Positions 62,042 through 64,000 of a stretch of DNA of 64,000 bases are shown here, in pieces. Positions within the stretch are counted from its first letter, which is position 1. Every line of letters begins with the position of its first letter. A program made the translations under genes and the position numbers. Origin of the DNA: Rotaria socialis (lineage: Eukaryota; Rotifera; Eurotatoria; Philodinida; Philodinidae). The notes under the pieces were generated by a model. That model ran no database searches. It was not told where the DNA came from and worked only from the letters and a program-made list of their open reading frames with translations. The stretch covers positions 186,001 to 250,000 of the forward strand of contig CAJNYU010001005.1 of assembly GCA_905331475.1 (NCBI GenBank). The letters run 5' to 3'.

Positions 62042-63827
62042 ATTTTGTGTTTTCGGTTTCGTTTTGTTTATGAAATAAAAAACTAAATGTATGTTTTGTT
62101 CAAAAAAAAAGAAACAAATGGTTATTCTACTGTCTTTTCACATGTGCGGTTATTGAAAGAAAATAAAGGTGGTTAATGGTACGTTACGGGAACAGTATAG
62201 GTGTCATCGTGATTGAATTAATGAGTGAGAACCGCCCTGTTCTTCTCTCATTTATTCTCCTGTAAAGATGTTGGTCGTGGACGATCAAACAAGCACAGTA
62301 GAAAGCAATCAAGCACAACCATCAGTGACTTTCGCGTTCATATTTAAGTGTCTAATCGAGACTGATGATGATCATGAAATGAGTTTTCAACTGTATTGCA
62401 TAGCAAAAGCCAACCCGATTTCCGGCGCACGCTATGTATGTGCTTCGATTAGCTTCAGTTCAATTTCCGACGCACGCTCTTTTTTTCTATTTTTGACATC
62501 TTTTGCAGGTGAAATGAATCCTCGTCATTCTAGTCAATATCCTTCATTTGACAGTTGTTTTATTTCAATATACAAATGTTTTCTCGTGATAACAAAAATA
62601 TGCACAAATTGAAATAGCGGTACTCGTTTCATAGTTTAGTTTAATCGATGACATTCTTAACAACGACAAATCATTATCGGTAGTCTTTCGTCTCTCTTTT
62701 TTCTTCTTCTTTAACATGACAAAGAAAAGAGTAACAGTAGTGATCAACCGACTGAGACGCCGTTTGAAGAAACATATGCGGCTGGTGCTGATTGTTGCGC
62801 CAGTGAACCGACACGAAGAGCAATATTTCACTTCACACACTCATACTTATAAAAAGACAGAGAGGCAGAGAAGAAAAAAAAAACTATTAAAGAAAATGAA
62901 ACAAAATCTCGACCGATCGGACATCTGGTGCGATAGGGTAATCATAAACCGTAGACAACATAAACTTTGGTTGGTTCTCCTTCAAAGTGCTGAATATCAA
63001 TATTCGTATGAATAATAAAGTTCGACTAAAACATTTTAATAATTTATAACACAATCATCAATTTTTAGTAAAAGAAAACTCTGTTCTATTTTCCGCTACA
63101 GATAAGAGACTAATAGTGAACCAATACTAGTTTATATAGGTTTCAAGGAGAACAGATGTTGAAAAATGATGCAATCACTTGATCATGGTTGGTAGGACAA
63201 AGTCGTACGATCTTGTGGAAAATTCATCTAGTGTAGTGTCAATGATGGTAATTATTACATTTTTTTTTGTCCCATTCGTCCCATTGCGGGACAGCATTCA
63301 ACTAGATCTATCCTTGAGTTTGTTGACGATATAAGCCATTCTGATGAAATCTCCTATGCTTGATTTCGATAGCTTTAGTATTGGCATAGAATAATAAATT
63401 TACTCATCTCTAAAATTAAAATAATCTCATATTCTAACACATTTATTTAACATGTGCGATTTACTGTCTGGGAATGACGCTTCTTTGAAATGGTTGAACG
63501 CCTTGATTTTCTCTTCCATTTCTTTTGATTTGTTAAAAAAATATTTCATTTTTGCACTGTTGTAACGTGTGACAAGAGCGTGTCGCGTGAGTTACAAGTA
63601 TCTTTTCTCATTCCATGTTTCTTGCGCTCAATTTTTTTCACTTCGCTTCGCGTTTTTATCCAATGAAAAAACGATATAATCAACCAATGGAAAAAAATAT
63701 ACTTCCTTCTCTCTGCTTTTTTTTCGCATGTAAAAGACATCATCACACACCCAGTAGGAGAACATTATTTTATTCCATCTATCAAATCAAGTGACATCAC
63801 CTATTGTGAAAAGCTTCGAAACTAAAG
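62042..63827. other. Intergenic region between Slo1 and Pax gene
   Basis: Starts with the Slo1 3'UTR (ATGAAATAAAAAACTAAATG near 62070 contains an AATAAA signal). Open frames at 62268-62612 and 62716-63015 have no splice context or recognisable family. The last few hundred bases should include the Pax promoter. Confidence 0.5.
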
Positions 63828-64000
63828 ATGAAAAGCAAATTGTATGTACCGGGTGTTGGTGAGTATATCTCGTCTTACATCATCATGATTTAACATTCAA
63901 TCAACGGTTGTAATCTAGGTCAAGCAGGAGTTAATCAACTCGGTGGTGTTTTTGTAAATGGTCGTCCATTGCCTGATCATGTTCGTCAACAAATTGTTGA
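63828..64000 (+). CDS. Pax gene, Pox-neuro-like paired domain (partial)
   Basis: Exon 1 is 63828-63858 ([11 protein letters not shown]), a 60-base GT-AG intron follows, and exon 2 starts at 63919 and runs off the window. The exon 2 translation, [20 protein letters not shown] then HVRQQIV, is the start of a paired domain (the beta-hairpin and first helix that contact DNA). The [10 protein letters not shown] start is the form seen in Pox neuro, whereas Pax6 and Pax2/5/8 usually have HSGVNQ or HGGVNQ; this subclass call is inference from a few residues. Pax proteins are developmental transcription factors. Most of the gene lies outside the window. Confidence 0.9.

Noticed and set aside
62268-62612. 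114-codon plus-strand frame after Slo1
   Set aside because: No family, no splice context; contains an internal partial duplication around CGACGCACGCT rather than coding signal.

Overview
The window looks like animal nuclear DNA from a small, AT-rich genome. Nearly every gene is split by many short introns (typically 45-70 bases, GT...AG), genes are a few hundred bases to 2-4 kb apart, and they lie on both strands. The set of metazoan genes (BAX-like Bcl-2 protein, Slo1 BK channel, DPF-type PHD protein, SLBP, Pax), the short introns and candidate spliced-leader acceptors just upstream of several start codons fit a bdelloid rotifer such as Rotaria or Adineta. That assignment is inference; no sequence search was run. 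One assembly gap (10 N after a 78-base G run) sits at about 11.3-11.4 kb.

Layout. 0-0.6 kb: first exon of a tetraspan/claudin-like membrane protein (minus, cut by the window edge). 1.8-4.1 kb: ESS2/DGCR14 splicing-associated protein (minus, 5 exons). 5.9-6.75 kb: a decayed coding remnant split by a hAT-like miniature transposon. 6.9-13.4 kb: PDPK1 (PDK1) kinase (plus, 14 exons) with a second hAT-like element in intron 9. 15.6-16.8 kb: BAX-like apoptosis effector (plus, 6 exons). 19.2-20.5 kb: a small heat shock protein with two alpha-crystallin domains (minus, single exon). 22.5-23.15 kb: a 100-residue secreted protein (minus). 23.9-26.4 kb: a repeat-rich island with a tandem repeat, a MITE-like element, a 54-base palindrome and a 716-base imperfect inverted repeat. 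28.9-30.7 kb: EGF/mucin-like secreted protein (minus). 32.3-34.3 kb: histone stem-loop binding protein SLBP (minus, 7 exons). 34.6-36.8 kb: DPF/requiem-family chromatin reader (plus, 6 exons). 37.9-39.5 kb: SLC49A4-like MFS transporter (plus). 41.4-42.5 kb: an inverted-repeat element packed with a CCGGA/TCGTAA motif. 44.0-44.4 kb: a probable amidated-neuropeptide precursor (minus). 48.2-48.7 kb: a TA-flanked inverted-repeat element. 50.0-51.3 kb: an unrecognised gene with a frameshift or an extraordinarily short intron. 52.2-53.6 kb: a secreted EGF-repeat protein ending in a chitin-binding domain (plus, 9 exons). 54.8-62.0 kb: the complete 26-exon Slo1 BK potassium channel gene. 63.8 kb to the edge: first two exons of a Pax gene with a Pox-neuro-like paired-domain start.

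The genes do not form an operon or pathway; this is ordinary animal gene order. I reconstructed exon chains by hand and checked that each multi-exon gene stays in frame across all junctions. The most interesting items are the neuropeptide precursor, the N-terminally extended SLBP with an eIF4E-binding-like motif, the double alpha-crystallin protein, the symmetric 24-base microexon in Slo1, the 22-base intron-or-frameshift, and a set of unrelated miniature inverted-repeat transposons, three with 8-base target duplications of hAT type. I found no evidence of an undescribed multi-gene system.
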